The notes below the pieces were generated by a model. That model did not search any database. It was given only the letters and a program-made list of their open reading frames with translations, and was not told where the DNA came from. Positions 27,143-36,729 of a DNA stretch of 64,000 bases are shown here, piece by piece. The position numbers and the translations under genes were made by a program. Positions within the stretch are counted from its first letter, which is position 1; the number at the start of each line of letters is the position of its first letter. This DNA comes from Gp6-AA40 sp963741135. GTDB lineage: Bacteria; Acidobacteriota; Vicinamibacteria; Vicinamibacterales; UBA2999. Where the stretch lies: positions 124,001 to 188,000 of the forward strand of contig CAVUHC010000005.1 in assembly GCA_963741135.1 (NCBI GenBank). Reading direction: 5' to 3'.

Positions 27143-28675
27143 CTACGCGAGGTCTTCGCTCAAGGCGCGATCGGGACTCGCGACCGCGCTGGCCAGCTTC
27201 CGTCCAAGCACGCGCCACGCAAGGATAAGGGAAGTTACGCAGAGCGCAGTGCCACCGACCATGAACGTGATGACCACGATGTCCCACAGCGGGCGGTAGT
27301 TGTAGAGCCACGGAAAGTCGAACGAGTGAAGCCCGTGATACAGCCAGCGCGAGACCCAGTTGCCGCTGTTGTAGTTGCCGACGACGCGCCCTGTCTTCGG
27401 ATCGATGTAGTAGCGGCTCTGGTCCGCATCGTTGATCCGGGCGAGGATCACGGGGAGCGGACGAGTTCGACGGCGGTCCAGATAGTACGCGTCGTACTGA
27501 TCGATCACGCGAATCTCGGCGAGGCCTTCCGGCTGCGCAGCGGCGGTGACGACGTCGATGACCCGTTGACGATCAAGCTCCGGCTGTGGGGCGCCGCTTA
27601 ACGGAACCACACGCGTGCTTCCGTCCGCGAGCCTTGCCAGATAGATTGGTTCGGAAGCGAACGTCGTCAGCTCCAACTCCTTGACGTCCGCGCCCGCGAG
27701 TTGCGACAGCGCCTCACGCGGAGCCTTCGCGTCGAACGCGGCGACATCTATTTCTCCGCGCAACGCCTCCGGAATGGTTGGCCCGAGGCCCGGCCGCAGG
27801 GCCAGCGCCTGGCCGCCGGTCGGCTGCGGAAACGGATCCATCGAGAGCATGCCGCTGAACGCCCACGTCGCAGTGGCGATGCCGAAGATCAACCCGAAGA
27901 TCGTGTGCAGGCGTTTCTGGCCGCGGTACGGGATGCTGGTTGGCGTCCCCGCATAGCGGTAGCGCTTCGACGGCGAATACATCCAGATCCCGATGATGAC
28001 GCCGAGGATCGCGGAGACGGTGCCGATTCCCGAGGTCCAGATAACAACCTGGCTCCACTCAGGACCATGCTTGCGCAGCGGAGTGAAGTAGAACCAGTGC
28101 GGGATCGCGCTGACGTACGCACCCAGCCGCGACGCGGTTGTCGTGTACTGGACGACCTCTCCGGTGGTCGGCGACACGTAGACCTGCTCGCCGTTCGGCC
28201 AAGCGTATTTCCATAGCGGGCTGAGAGAAGAGACCCTGCGCTGAACCGTCCACTGATCGACTTCTTCAACGCGCTCGACGCGCGCCGTACTCAACGGCTG
28301 CCGCGTCCATGTCGTCGCCGCCCGATCCACCATCGCGCGCGGAACGTCGATCTGCTCCTCGCCGGTGTCGGCGTAGATGATGGCGTCGTCTTGGCCGAAG
28401 CGGAAGCGATAGACCGGACGCCCGTCGAAGCTGTTGAGGTAAATCTGCGGTGGTGATTCAGACTCGGAGAGCTCGAGCTTTGCGTACACCGCCGAGGGCG
28501 CGAGGACGATCTTCGACGCGTCGAGCGCCGGCGCGTGCTGCAGCCGATCGGCGGCGCTGACGCCCGGGAAATCCCAGTACATCATGCCGATACCCGACGG
28601 GAACCAGAGCAGGAAGAGCAGGCAGAGGGCGACCCCAAGCCAGCGGTGCACGAAGATCAGCGTTCGTTTCATCAT
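27143..28675 (-). CDS. PepSY-associated transmembrane protein (iron/metal reductase-like)
   Basis: 510 residues from ATG 28675 (28672 is also possible). TM1 is near the N-terminus with FVHRWLGVALCLLFLLW, a His-containing first helix typical of PepSY_TM proteins, then a periplasmic domain of about 180 residues with YADTGEEQIDVP and YVSPTTGEVVQYT (PepSY-like). TM2 (SGIGTVSAILGVIIGIW), TM3 (HTIFGLIFGIATATWAFSG), a second PepSY-like domain with YIDPKTGRVVGNYN, then HGLHSFDFPWLYNYRPLWD and TM4. The conserved His near the membrane could bind haem. Family members accompany siderophore or metal uptake as ferric reductases. It diverges from the metal operon that starts at 28855, with a 180-base shared control region. 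Confidence 0.8.
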   Translation of the reverse strand: MMKRTLIFVHRWLGVALCLLFLLWFPSGIGMMYWDFPGVSAADRLQHAPALDASKIVLAPSAVYAKLELSESESPPQIYLNSFDGRPVYRFRFGQDDAIIYADTGEEQIDVPRAMVDRAATTWTRQPLSTARVERVEEVDQWTVQRRVSSLSPLWKYAWPNGEQVYVSPTTGEVVQYTTTASRLGAYVSAIPHWFYFTPLRKHGPEWSQVVIWTSGIGTVSAILGVIIGIWMYSPSKRYRYAGTPTSIPYRGQKRLHTIFGLIFGIATATWAFSGMLSMDPFPQPTGGQALALRPGLGPTIPEALRGEIDVAAFDAKAPREALSQLAGADVKELELTTFASEPIYLARLADGSTRVVPLSGAPQPELDRQRVIDVVTAAAQPEGLAEIRVIDQYDAYYLDRRRTRPLPVILARINDADQSRYYIDPKTGRVVGNYNSGNWVSRWLYHGLHSFDFPWLYNYRPLWDIVVITFMVGGTALCVTSLILAWRVLGRKLASAVASPDRALSEDLA

Positions 28676-28854
28676 GGGCGTCGGAGAGTGCCACACAAAA
28701 TACTCCTTTTTCTGCTCCTTTCACGAGGCAGCTTGCGTTGATTATCTGAAGAACAATTCAGGAACTCTTCAGTTTTAACCGCCGTACGGCATCAGTACGA
28801 TCCGCCGACATCAAATTCCGTCAAGAATTTCTCAAACCGTAAGGAGAGGTCTGT

Positions 28855-30498
28855 ATGCAGAAGTACCGTCGGCGGATTGGACGAGTGCTGGTCGGATGTG
28901 CGATAGCACTGCTCGCATCAGTCGTGAGTCCACCTGTCGCACGCGCGCAGGGTCAGCCCCAGATGCCGGGTATGCCCGGAATGCCGGCGACTCCGCCAAA
29001 CGTCGGCAACGTGTTGGGAACGGTCACAAAGGCCTCAGGCGGTGCGGTCGCGGGCGCGACGGTGATCGCGACCAATACAACGAACGGCTCCCAGTACAGC
29101 GCGTCAACAGGCGATGACGGACAGTATTCGCTTCCGAGCATGCTGGTCGGGACGTACGACATTGCCGTGCAGCTGGGCGGGTTCAAGCCGTTCAAGCGCG
29201 CCGCCGTCGTGGTTGGGACCAACAGCGCCATACAGGTCGACGCGGCGCTCGAGCCCGGCGATACGGACACCGAGCGCCAGGCGTTGCTCGACCGCATCGA
29301 AGTGCTCGAAAAACGCCTGAGCGACATTGAGACGACCGCCGTGCTGTCCGACCCGGAAACGCGAGTCAAGCGCATCGAGATCTACGTCGATCCCAACGGC
29401 GTCCAAACAGACGAGCCGGTGCCCGGCGCAAAGCTGGAGGTAACCTATCAGCGGGAAAGGGTGTACCGTCGTCAGACGATCAACGAAAAGATCGAAGAGG
29501 CGCTCGCGTCCGCGGATGACCAGAGCGTCAAAGTCGGCGTCGATGCCACGACGGTGGCCCAGGGCGCGGGGCGCACCAGGGGAGGTGCGTCGTTCCCGAA
29601 CAGGAAGGCTTACGCGCTGGCGTCAGCCGATTTGTTCTTCGCCGCCAAGCTCGCGCAGTACACGTCATTTTTTGCGGACGTGGTGGCTCTAAGCGGCGCT
29701 CCTCCAGACAGAGAGATTCCGTCGCTGACGCTTCTTAATGGGTACACGGCGCGTCTGGTGAACCAGAACGAGCTGAACCTACGTGAGGCGTGGCTCCGGA
29801 CCGAGTTCTTCGGCCAGCGCCTGGCACTAAGCGCCGGACGATTGGACCTGACGAACTACTTCGACCGTAATGCGGCCGCCAACGATGAGACAACGCAGTT
29901 CCTTAGTGACGCGCTCGTCAACAACCAGATGCTGGGTCTGGCGGTGAATGGCACGGGCGTTGTTGCCGACTTCGATCCAAAGAATGCCTTCAGTTTTCGT
30001 TTCGGGGTGCAACAGAGCAATCCCGACGCGACGAGCCTATCAGACTCCATCTATTCACTGGCGGAGGTCGGCTACACGGCGACGCCGTTCTCGCTGCCTG
30101 AAGGGCATTATCGCGTCTGGTTTCGTGCGAACAACGGCGAGGTCGACTCAAAGCAGGCGGTTGGCATAAGCCTGGACCAGAAGCTGTCGCCGTTCGTGAC
30201 GGTGTTTGGCCGGTATGGTACGCAGAAGCTTCCCGGAGATCGCGATCACTATGCGAGCGCCGGTCTCGGGTTCAGCAACGGGATCGTCTTCAATCCCCTG
30301 GACACGTGGGGCATCGGGTACGCACAGATGGACCTTGCGACGGGAGAGAAGGAAAGGCTGACAGAGGGCTACTACAACTTCCAGCTCACTGACCGGCTGC
30401 GGCTGTCGTTCACGCTGCAGCACGTCCTCGATTCACCGGGCGACGAGAGCAAGTTCGGCTATCTGTTGCCCGGCATTCGACTGCAGGCGGCCTTCTAA
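28855..30498 (+). CDS. Porin-like outer-membrane protein with N-terminal carboxypeptidase-regulatory domain
   Basis: 547 residues, ATG 28855 after GGAGAGG. A signal peptide (ending VARAQ) is followed by a Met/Pro-rich stretch (QMPGMPGMPAT), a carboxypeptidase-regulatory-like domain (VLGTVTKASGGAVAGATV), a short coiled coil (RQALLDRIEVLEKRLSDIE), and a barrel from about residue 240 with REAWLRTEFFGQRLALSAGRLDL and LTDRLRLSFTLQH, ending LQAAF. The barrel resembles OprB/porin families by strand pattern; no TonB plug is present. The coiled coil before a porin recalls trimerisation stems of other porins. As first gene of the metal operon it may be the exit or entry route through the outer membrane. 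Exact family unproven. Confidence 0.7.
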   Translation: MQKYRRRIGRVLVGCAIALLASVVSPPVARAQGQPQMPGMPGMPATPPNVGNVLGTVTKASGGAVAGATVIATNTTNGSQYSASTGDDGQYSLPSMLVGTYDIAVQLGGFKPFKRAAVVVGTNSAIQVDAALEPGDTDTERQALLDRIEVLEKRLSDIETTAVLSDPETRVKRIEIYVDPNGVQTDEPVPGAKLEVTYQRERVYRRQTINEKIEEALASADDQSVKVGVDATTVAQGAGRTRGGASFPNRKAYALASADLFFAAKLAQYTSFFADVVALSGAPPDREIPSLTLLNGYTARLVNQNELNLREAWLRTEFFGQRLALSAGRLDLTNYFDRNAAANDETTQFLSDALVNNQMLGLAVNGTGVVADFDPKNAFSFRFGVQQSNPDATSLSDSIYSLAEVGYTATPFSLPEGHYRVWFRANNGEVDSKQAVGISLDQKLSPFVTVFGRYGTQKLPGDRDHYASAGLGFSNGIVFNPLDTWGIGYAQMDLATGEKERLTEGYYNFQLTDRLRLSFTLQHVLDSPGDESKFGYLLPGIRLQAAF

Positions 30499-30539
30499 GA
30501 TCATGCGTTCAGGATCATACGTTGTCAGGAGTACACATC

Positions 30540-31739
30540 ATGTTTAATGCAGCACGGCGCTTGCTCGTTGGTGGCCTCGTTGCACTCGCGGGTGGAGCGA
30601 TGGCCACCGTCGGTCTCGGGGCCCAGGCCCCTGGCGTGAAGATCACCGATCCGACGTCGGTCGTGATGATTGTCAATCGCGACTCGAACGACATCGGGTT
30701 CATGGACATCAAGACGGAAAAGATGATTGGTCGGGTCTTCCTCGGGAACAACGTCAACCCGCACATGGTGATGATGTCGCCCGACGGGCGCTATGTCGTC
30801 ACTGGCGGCACGCGCGCGAACAAGGCGTACGTCATCGACGTGCGCACCTTACAGCTGGTAAAAACGATTCCGGTCGACATCGCGCCCGAGCACCTCTCGT
30901 TCTCGCCTGACAGCCGCTGGTACTACCAGGGCAATCCGGACGGCGATTCGATTTCGGTGATCGACATGGTGTCGTTGACGAAGATCAAGACGATTCCCGG
31001 TTTCGTCGAACCGCTCAACGTCACTTTCCTGCCGGACGGGTCGAAAGCTTATGTGGGGAACTACGGGGCGCACTGGGTGGGCGTTATCGACGTCAGGCGC
31101 CACGAGCTCCTGAAGAAGATTCAGGTCGCGGCCGTCCCTGGCGTGGCGAAGCTGGATCCGGACAAGTACCTTGGCGAGATCAAAGGCATCAACATTGCCG
31201 CGCTGTCGAACGATGGCAAGTTGCTGTATGCCGCTGATGGCGACCTGGGCGTGGTTGGCGTCATCGATCCGATCGAAGACAAGGTCGTGAAGGTCATCCG
31301 GGTCGGCCGCGACCCCTGGCGAATTTACATGAACCACGATGGCAAGTACGCCATCACGCCGAATAACGGCGACGAGACCATCTCCATCATCGATCTCAAG
31401 GCCGGCAAGGTCGCGGCGACGCTCGAAGCGGGACCCAACATGACCGGCGTCAACTATGCCGCTGGCAAGGCATTCGTGATCAGCTCGACGAGCGGCATGG
31501 TCTATGTCTACGACATGAATTCGCTGAAGCCGGCCGGCCGCATCAAGATCGGCACGAATATCCAGCTCGAAACGGCGACCACCGACACGAAAGACGAGAA
31601 GCTCTACCTGGCGGACTCAACCGAGAACTCGGTCGTGGTCATCGACGCGAAGACCAACACGTTCACGAAAATCGGGAACGTCGGGCTGTATCCATGGGGT
31701 ACGCACATCATGGAGAGCAAGGATAATTACTGTCACTGA
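30540..31739 (+). CDS. YVTN-type beta-propeller, periplasmic
   Basis: 399 residues, ATG 30540 with CAGGAG nine bases upstream. After a signal peptide (ending GLGAQA) the protein is a seven-blade propeller of about 45-residue repeats, with recurring units such as MSPDGRYVVTGG, FSPDSRWYYQG, FLPDGSKAYVGN, LSNDGKLLYAAD and MNHDGKYAITP. The family (YVTN/YncE/cytochrome-d1-like) often acts as a scaffold or binds haem or metals; no haem ligand can be assigned. The last residues are NYCH, giving a terminal Cys-x-His-like end. The stop overlaps the next ATG (TGATG), so it is coupled to the RND adaptor. Confidence 0.83.
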   Translation: MFNAARRLLVGGLVALAGGAMATVGLGAQAPGVKITDPTSVVMIVNRDSNDIGFMDIKTEKMIGRVFLGNNVNPHMVMMSPDGRYVVTGGTRANKAYVIDVRTLQLVKTIPVDIAPEHLSFSPDSRWYYQGNPDGDSISVIDMVSLTKIKTIPGFVEPLNVTFLPDGSKAYVGNYGAHWVGVIDVRRHELLKKIQVAAVPGVAKLDPDKYLGEIKGINIAALSNDGKLLYAADGDLGVVGVIDPIEDKVVKVIRVGRDPWRIYMNHDGKYAITPNNGDETISIIDLKAGKVAATLEAGPNMTGVNYAAGKAFVISSTSGMVYVYDMNSLKPAGRIKIGTNIQLETATTDTKDEKLYLADSTENSVVVIDAKTNTFTKIGNVGLYPWGTHIMESKDNYCH

Positions 31740-32407
31740 TGTCAGCACGACGTTCCGTCGTTCTTCTTCTTCTCCTTACGTCCCTGGCCGGCGCCGCGCA
31801 CGGCCAGGGCGTTCGATCCCATACCCGTCTGGGCCCCCGCGGAACCACCGTCAGCCAGTCCCAGGCGGCCGACCTCACCCTCACGGTCACCGAAGCGGCA
31901 ACGCGTCCGGTGCAGACGTGGGTGCGTACGGCGGGCCGCATCGACACGGCGCGCAAAGTGATCACCGCGTACTTGAGCGAGCCGGAGGCGGGTTTGGTGA
32001 AGGCGGGGCAGCGTGCACGCGTGTTCCCCGTGGAATCGCGATCCTCTATGAACCAGGCGCGCGTCTCGCGTGTCGCTCCCGACAACGGCCGGCTTCGCAT
32101 CGAGGTGACGCTGGCGGCAACCGGCCGTGAGAACACGAGAAGCTACCTGATCGAGATTGTCACCGATCGTGGCGAGATGCTGTCGGTCGCAAACGAGTCA
32201 ATCATCGAAGAGGGCGACAAGCACATCGTGTATATCCAGCGGCAGGAAGGGCAATACGAGCCGCAGGAGATCAAGACAGGCATCCAGGGCGAGCTCTATA
32301 CGCAAGTACTCGACGGACTTCGCGAAGGTGATCAGGTCGTGACCTTCGGCAGCTTCTTCATCGACTCCGAATACAAGCTCAAAGGCACGGCGCAGGGCGC
32401 TCAATGA
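31739..32407 (+). CDS. Short RND periplasmic adaptor (CusB-like) lacking lipoyl and hairpin domains
   Basis: 222 residues, against about 380-500 for normal adaptors. A signal peptide ends at AHGQ. About 30 residues follow, then a piece resembling the beta-barrel domain (VITAYLSEPEAGLVKAGQRARVF, LRIEVTLAATGREN) and then the membrane-proximal domain, VANESIIEEGDKHIVYIQRQEGQ split with EPQEIKTGIQGE, VLDGLREGDQVVTFGSFFID and SEYKLKGT, a clear CusB-type ending. The alpha-helical hairpin that contacts TolC/CusC and the lipoyl domain are absent, with no frame break to explain it. The ATGA overlap with the RND gene shows coupling. I infer a pump that docks differently. Confidence 0.78.
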   Translation: MSARRSVVLLLLLTSLAGAAHGQGVRSHTRLGPRGTTVSQSQAADLTLTVTEAATRPVQTWVRTAGRIDTARKVITAYLSEPEAGLVKAGQRARVFPVESRSSMNQARVSRVAPDNGRLRIEVTLAATGRENTRSYLIEIVTDRGEMLSVANESIIEEGDKHIVYIQRQEGQYEPQEIKTGIQGELYTQVLDGLREGDQVVTFGSFFIDSEYKLKGTAQGAQ

Positions 32408-35400
32408 TTGCGGCCGTTCTGCGCACCGTCATCCGCTTCAGAGTGATCGTCTGGGCGCTGCTGACAGTTGCCGTCATCGCCAGCGCTTGGGCGCTCACCA
32501 CCGCGCCGCTCGACGCGATTCCCGACATCTCGGATCCCCAGGTCGTGGTCTATGTGAAATGGCAGCGCAGCCCGCAGCTGATCGAAGCCAACGTGACGGA
32601 GCCGGTCATCAGAGCGCTGGCCGGGTCGCCGCAGATTCAGTCAATCCGCGGGACCTCGCACATGGGGTACTCCTTCATCTACGTCATTCTGGCCAACGGT
32701 GCGCGGCGCGACGCGGTACAGCAGACGATCGTGGATCGCATCAACACCATCCGCCCTCAACTTCCCCCGGATGCCGTCGTCACGCTGGGGCCAAACGCCA
32801 GCAGCATGGGATGGATCTATCAGTACGCGCTGAGGGACCACGAGCGGTTGCGTGACCTGCGGGAGCTCCGTCTGCTGAACGAGAGCGTGATCAAGCCGGC
32901 ACTCCAGAGTGTCTCGGGTGTCGCCGAAGTGGCATCGGTTGGCGGGCTGGAGAAGCAGTACCAGGTCAAGCTGTTCCCGCCGCTCATGGCCGCGACCGGT
33001 CTGTCAATGCGGCAGGTGATCGATTCGCTGCAGGACGTCTTTCAGGAGACGGGCGGCCGCACGATCGAGGTGACGAATCGCGAGTACCAGCTACGCGGCT
33101 CGATCAGCATCAACACCGACAACATCGACCAGCTCGCGGATCTCGTCCTCGGGCGGGGCACGGATGACACCCCAATCCAGTTGAAGGATGTCGGCTACCT
33201 CCAGGTCGGGTACGACCTTCGACGCAGCACGGCCGATCTCGACGGCGAGGGCGAGGCGGTCGGCGGCATCGCCATCATGGCGCAGGATCAGAACGTCCTG
33301 GCGGTCACGCGCGGCATCGAGCAGAAGCTGGAGGCCGTCCGCGCGTCGCTGCCGCAGGGGATCGAGATCGTCACGACATACGACCGGTCGACCTGGGTCT
33401 GGGCGACGTTGAAGCAGTTCTTCGGCACGCTGGTCTCCGAGCTGATCGTCCTGATCCTGGTGACCGTTCTGTTTCTTGGGAGCTTCCGATCCGCCGTCGG
33501 TCCGATTGCGATCCTGCTTCTGAGCACGCTCTTCACCGTGCTGCCGCTCGTCGCCTTCCATCAGACGATCAATCTGTTCTCGCTTGCCGGACTGTGCATC
33601 GCGATTGGCGCCATCGAGGACGCGACGATCGTCATCGTCGAGAACTGTGCGGCGGAGCTCGCCACGCATCCAGGGATCAGCCGTGCCGCGCAGCGTGAAG
33701 TGATTCTTCGCTCGATCGTCCGAGTCGCCAGGCCGCTGCTGTACTCGCTTCTCATCATCGTGGCGTCGTTCCTGCCGGTCTTCTTCCTCGAGGCGCGCGA
33801 GGCACGCCTCTTCGACCCGCTGGCTTACAGCAAGACGTTCGCGGTCGCCCTCTCGACGCTGCTGACGATCGTGCTGCTGCCGATCATCATGGTCTGGGTG
33901 TTCGAGCGCGACGTGCTCGGACGAGCGGGCACGGAGTCAGGAGTCCGTCGGGTCACGGCGATGTCCCGTCTTGGATCGCACCGATACGCGCTCGCGGCGA
34001 CCGTCGTTGCGGCCGTGCTCGTTGCCGGCACTGTGCTCTCGAGGTTTGCCGGCGCCGATTTTCGCGCAGAGATCATCGAAGTGACGGGGTTCGTCGTCGC
34101 GATCGTCCTGGTGTGGGCACTGATGCGGAAATCGGGCCTCACCCATAGTTATCAACAGACCCGGCCGGTGAAGCTGTACGCGGCCGCTCTGCAGTGGACG
34201 ATCCGCCACCGCTATGCGTTCACCGCCTGTGGATTGCTCGCGGTGGTCGCGGCCGTGGTGTTGATGCGCGGGTTCGAGCGGGATTTCCTGCCCGACGTCG
34301 ATGAGGGCTCCGTCCTTTACATGCCGACGACCCTGCCAGGCCTTCCCTCGCGTGAGGCCGGGTGGATCGTGCAGCAGATGGATGGCAAGCTGAAAGCGAT
34401 CCCCGAAGTCGAGCACGTCTTCGCGAAGCTTGGCAGGGCGGACACGTCAACCGATCCGGCGCCGGTCTCGATGATCGAGACGACGATCATGCTGAAGCCG
34501 AAGTCGATGTGGCGGCTGGGGATGACAAAGGAGACGTTGATCGCCGAGATGGATCGCGCGATGCAGATCATTGGATACGTCAACTCGTGGGTCCAGCCGA
34601 TTCGCGCGCGCGTGATGATGCAGACGACCGGCATCCAGACGCCGGTCGGCGTCAAGGTCAAGGGACCTGACGTGGCTGAGATCGAACGGATCTCCCAGCA
34701 GGTCGAAGGACTCCTGCGGGATGTGCCGGGCACGAAGTACGTGCTCGCGGAGCGGATCTCGGAGGGGTATTACACCGACGTCCGCTTCGACCTCGCCCGG
34801 CTTGCGGTGCACGGCATTCCCGCTGACGAGGCGCTGTTGACGGTGCGGTACGCGATCGGTGGCGACAACGTGCTCGGTATCAAACAGTCCGACAGCACGG
34901 TCATTCCCCTGGCCGTGCAGTACTCGGCTGAGTATCTCGACACGCTCGAGAAGGTTCGTAATACGCCCGTGATGACGTTCAACCGCGGATCCGTGCCGCT
35001 CGGCCAGGTGGCCGACGTCTCGGTCCGCAAGATGCCGGAGATGATTCGGAACGACAACGGTGCGCTGGCGGGCTACATCTACGTCGACATCCAGAATGTC
35101 ACGGCAACCGACTACGTCGACAACGCGAAGCAGTTCCTCGCGAAGAACCTGACGCTGCCGGTGGGGTATTCCGTCGAGTGGACCGGCCTGTACCGGTACA
35201 CGACCGCGGCGCAGGGGCGACTGCGCGTCATCATTCCATTGACGCTCGCGATCATCTTCGGGCTGCTCGTGATGGCGTTCAAGTCGGTCAGCGAGGCGTT
35301 CCTCGTGGCGATGTCGGTGCCGTTCGCGCTGGCCGGCGGCGTGTTCCTGCAGTGGCTGCTCGGCTATCCGATGACGACCGCGGTCACCATCGGATACATC

Positions 35401-35793
35401 TCGGTCTTTGCCGTCGCGGTACAGACCGGAATCATCATGGTCATCTTCATCCGCGAGGCGCTGGCTAATAGACCGGAAGGTCAATCGTTCGTCGATGCGG
35501 TCATCGAAGGATCTACCGCGCGGCTACGCCCCAAGCTGATGACCGTCGCGACAATCATTCTGTCGCTCTCGCTCATTCCGCTCTCGTCGGGGCCGGGGAT
35601 GGAGATCATGAAGCCGATCGCGGCGCCGAGCATCGGGGGGATGGTGACGTCCACGCTGCACGTGCTCTTCATGACACCGTGCCTGTTTGTCATCGCGGAG
35701 GACATCCGCCGGTACTGGGCGCGCCGCCGCCGCGTGGAATCGCTGACGCACGAAGGGTCCGGCGACATGCAGCCTGCAGAACGAAGGGCCTGA
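32404..35793 (+). CDS. cusA: CusA/CzcA-like heavy-metal RND permease
   Basis: 1129 residues, about 80 longer than usual. Hallmarks: N-terminal TM and LDAIPDISDPQVVVYVKW, porter domain with LGPNASSMGWIYQYAL, the TM4 relay GAIEDATIVIVEN with Asp at about 404 (position of CusA D405), and the second half starting LPDVDEGSVLYMPTTLPGL. Met residues in PAPVSMIETT (about 690) and MMQTTGIQTP (about 738) sit where CusA has its copper-binding Met triad. Between the two halves (about 525-580) are two extra hydrophobic segments (YALAATVVAAVLVAG and GFVVAIVLVWALM) not found in standard CusA. Role: proton-driven export of Cu(I)/Ag(I) or similar. Frame fully open. Confidence 0.9.
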   Translation: MIAAVLRTVIRFRVIVWALLTVAVIASAWALTTAPLDAIPDISDPQVVVYVKWQRSPQLIEANVTEPVIRALAGSPQIQSIRGTSHMGYSFIYVILANGARRDAVQQTIVDRINTIRPQLPPDAVVTLGPNASSMGWIYQYALRDHERLRDLRELRLLNESVIKPALQSVSGVAEVASVGGLEKQYQVKLFPPLMAATGLSMRQVIDSLQDVFQETGGRTIEVTNREYQLRGSISINTDNIDQLADLVLGRGTDDTPIQLKDVGYLQVGYDLRRSTADLDGEGEAVGGIAIMAQDQNVLAVTRGIEQKLEAVRASLPQGIEIVTTYDRSTWVWATLKQFFGTLVSELIVLILVTVLFLGSFRSAVGPIAILLLSTLFTVLPLVAFHQTINLFSLAGLCIAIGAIEDATIVIVENCAAELATHPGISRAAQREVILRSIVRVARPLLYSLLIIVASFLPVFFLEAREARLFDPLAYSKTFAVALSTLLTIVLLPIIMVWVFERDVLGRAGTESGVRRVTAMSRLGSHRYALAATVVAAVLVAGTVLSRFAGADFRAEIIEVTGFVVAIVLVWALMRKSGLTHSYQQTRPVKLYAAALQWTIRHRYAFTACGLLAVVAAVVLMRGFERDFLPDVDEGSVLYMPTTLPGLPSREAGWIVQQMDGKLKAIPEVEHVFAKLGRADTSTDPAPVSMIETTIMLKPKSMWRLGMTKETLIAEMDRAMQIIGYVNSWVQPIRARVMMQTTGIQTPVGVKVKGPDVAEIERISQQVEGLLRDVPGTKYVLAERISEGYYTDVRFDLARLAVHGIPADEALLTVRYAIGGDNVLGIKQSDSTVIPLAVQYSAEYLDTLEKVRNTPVMTFNRGSVPLGQVADVSVRKMPEMIRNDNGALAGYIYVDIQNVTATDYVDNAKQFLAKNLTLPVGYSVEWTGLYRYTTAAQGRLRVIIPLTLAIIFGLLVMAFKSVSEAFLVAMSVPFALAGGVFLQWLLGYPMTTAVTIGYISVFAVAVQTGIIMVIFIREALANRPEGQSFVDAVIEGSTARLRPKLMTVATIILSLSLIPLSSGPGMEIMKPIAAPSIGGMVTSTLHVLFMTPCLFVIAEDIRRYWARRRRVESLTHEGSGDMQPAERRA

Positions 35794-36729
35794 TGAAGTA
35801 TCTGTTCCTGGCGCCCGCGCTGATCGCGATCGCTCTACCCTCGTCATGTGTACGTTCGAAGCCGGCTGCGACCGTTGCCGCTGGCGTGACGCCCGTGCAG
35901 ACGGCGCAGACACCGAACCCGTCCACCGATTCGATCTGGATCTGTCCGATGGACAGGGACATTCGGAAGCACAACCCGGGGACCTGCCCTCGATGCGGGA
36001 TGAAGCTCGTGACCGACATCCCCGAACCGGTCGAGTACCACATGGATCTGGCGGTGTCGCCAGCCCCCATGCCGGGGCAGCGCGTGCGCCTGACCCTGGA
36101 GGTGTTCGATCCCTGGAAGGGCAACCCCGTCAAGAACTTCTCTATCGTCCATGAAAAGCTCTTTCACGCGTTCATCGTCAGCCGTGACCTGAGCTTCTTC
36201 GTCCACGATCACCCGGAATGGAACGGGACGTCCTTCACCTACGACATCGCGTTTCCGAAAGCCGGCATGTATCGAGTGCTCGGCGACTTCTACCCCGAAG
36301 CGTCGACGCCCCAGCTGATCACGCAGACCGTATTCGTCCCGGGCGATGAATATCCGATCCCGCCGCTCACGCGCGATTACGCGGTCGAAACAGGGAGAGA
36401 ACCTGAGCGTCGGCGTCACAACCAGCCCCGAGGAGCCCGTGGCCGGAGAGCCCACGCAGCTCCGTTTCACGCTCGGTCCGGCGGACGGACTGCAGAAATA
36501 TCTTGGCGCGTGGGGACACATGCTGGCGGCAAGCGACGATTTGATCGACATGATGCACACGCATCCGTTTACCACTGAGGCTGGCGAGCATATGGGATTC
36601 AAACTGGTGTTCCCGCGTGCGCGGGTCTATCGCGTCTGGGTCCAGTTCCAGCGGAACGGCGTCATCAACACCGCCCACTTCGACATTCCCGTGCGGCCCG
36701 AGCACCCGCCGCAGCACCCGCAAGGATGA
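35793..36729 (+). CDS. Heavy-metal-binding-domain protein, exported (one frameshift)
   Basis: The start overlaps the RND stop (TGATG). About 312 residues if one base is restored near 36385. The N-terminus looks like a lipoprotein or Sec signal (ALPSSC). Residues 49-72 form a heavy-metal-binding motif, WICPMDRDIRKHNPG followed by CPRCGMKL, as found at the ends of CusB/CopA-type proteins; the Cys at 51, 65 and 68 and nearby Met/His would bind metal. The body holds beta-rich strings (VEYHMDLAVSP, FHAFIVSRDLSFFVHDHPEW) and the second frame continues GENLSVGVTTSPEEPVAGEP with further His (MMHTHPF). The domain normally fused to the adaptor is here on a separate protein. Confidence 0.72.
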
